This document shows positions 63,904 through 64,000 of a stretch of DNA of 64,000 nt, one piece after another (the first letter of the stretch is position 1; every line of letters starts with the position of its first letter). The notes beneath the pieces were generated by a model. That model ran no database searches. It was given only the letters and a program-made list of their open reading frames with translations, and was not told the DNA's origin. The DNA is from Candidula unifasciata (taxonomy: Eukaryota; Mollusca; Gastropoda; Stylommatophora; Geomitridae): contig CAJHNH020006112.1 in NCBI GenBank assembly GCA_905116865.2, positions 128,501-192,500 on the forward strand. The letters are read 5' to 3'. A program made the position numbers and the translations under genes.

Positions 63904-64000
63904 TTCAAAATGATGTTGACAACTTTGATAACCTTCCACCCTCTTTGTGTCCGTACTTCAGACTGACACAGGCAATTATATAGTTTACTACAATATGTAT

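Overview
This is animal nuclear DNA with GT..AG introns, two spliced protein genes and dense transposons and tandem repeats. A lophotrochozoan, most likely a gastropod mollusc, fits best: the guanylate cyclase resembles the invertebrate atypical beta class, and the main LINE (endonuclease, reverse transcriptase, RNase H) resembles the I/Nimbus-type elements known from snails. The species assignment is an inference.

Region 1-29355 (+) holds the 3' part of a soluble guanylate cyclase gene. Eleven exons were placed by homology, GT..AG borders and matching phase, ending at a TAA at 29353-29355. They encode the H-NOX-associated region, a coiled-coil linker, a whole class III cyclase domain and a C-terminal tail. 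The haem-binding exons lie upstream of the window, and one small exon between 1457 and 7660 was not found. Region 29356-43751 is intergenic and consists of degraded LINEs, SINEs and minisatellites. Region 43752-47919 (-) is a four-exon FGFR1OP2/SIKE family gene, a coiled-coil component of STRIPAK phosphatase-kinase complexes, with an unusual long lysine/serine-rich C-terminus. Region 47920-64000 is again transposon-rich and includes a nearly intact LINE (55541-59268, -) broken by one stop codon and one frameshift.

Repeats recur as families: SINE-A (eight copies, one with a perfect 14-bp target duplication), SINE-B (about twelve, two of them visibly nested in other repeats), SINE-C, an element ending in (GA)n (three copies), two further interspersed repeats, a Tigger/pogo-like transposase relic, and four LINE families. 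Several LINE tails pass directly into microsatellites: (AACT)n for family I and (GAA)n for family III.

The most striking signal is that five splice junctions of the cyclase gene touch or lie inside minisatellites. Two donors have been copied in tandem with the adjoining exon end (3 copies of 31 bp at 7769; about 18 copies of 59 bp at 13130). At two acceptors (1301, 22295) the splice site itself is the last, diverged unit of an array, and at a third (20684) an array abuts the exon.
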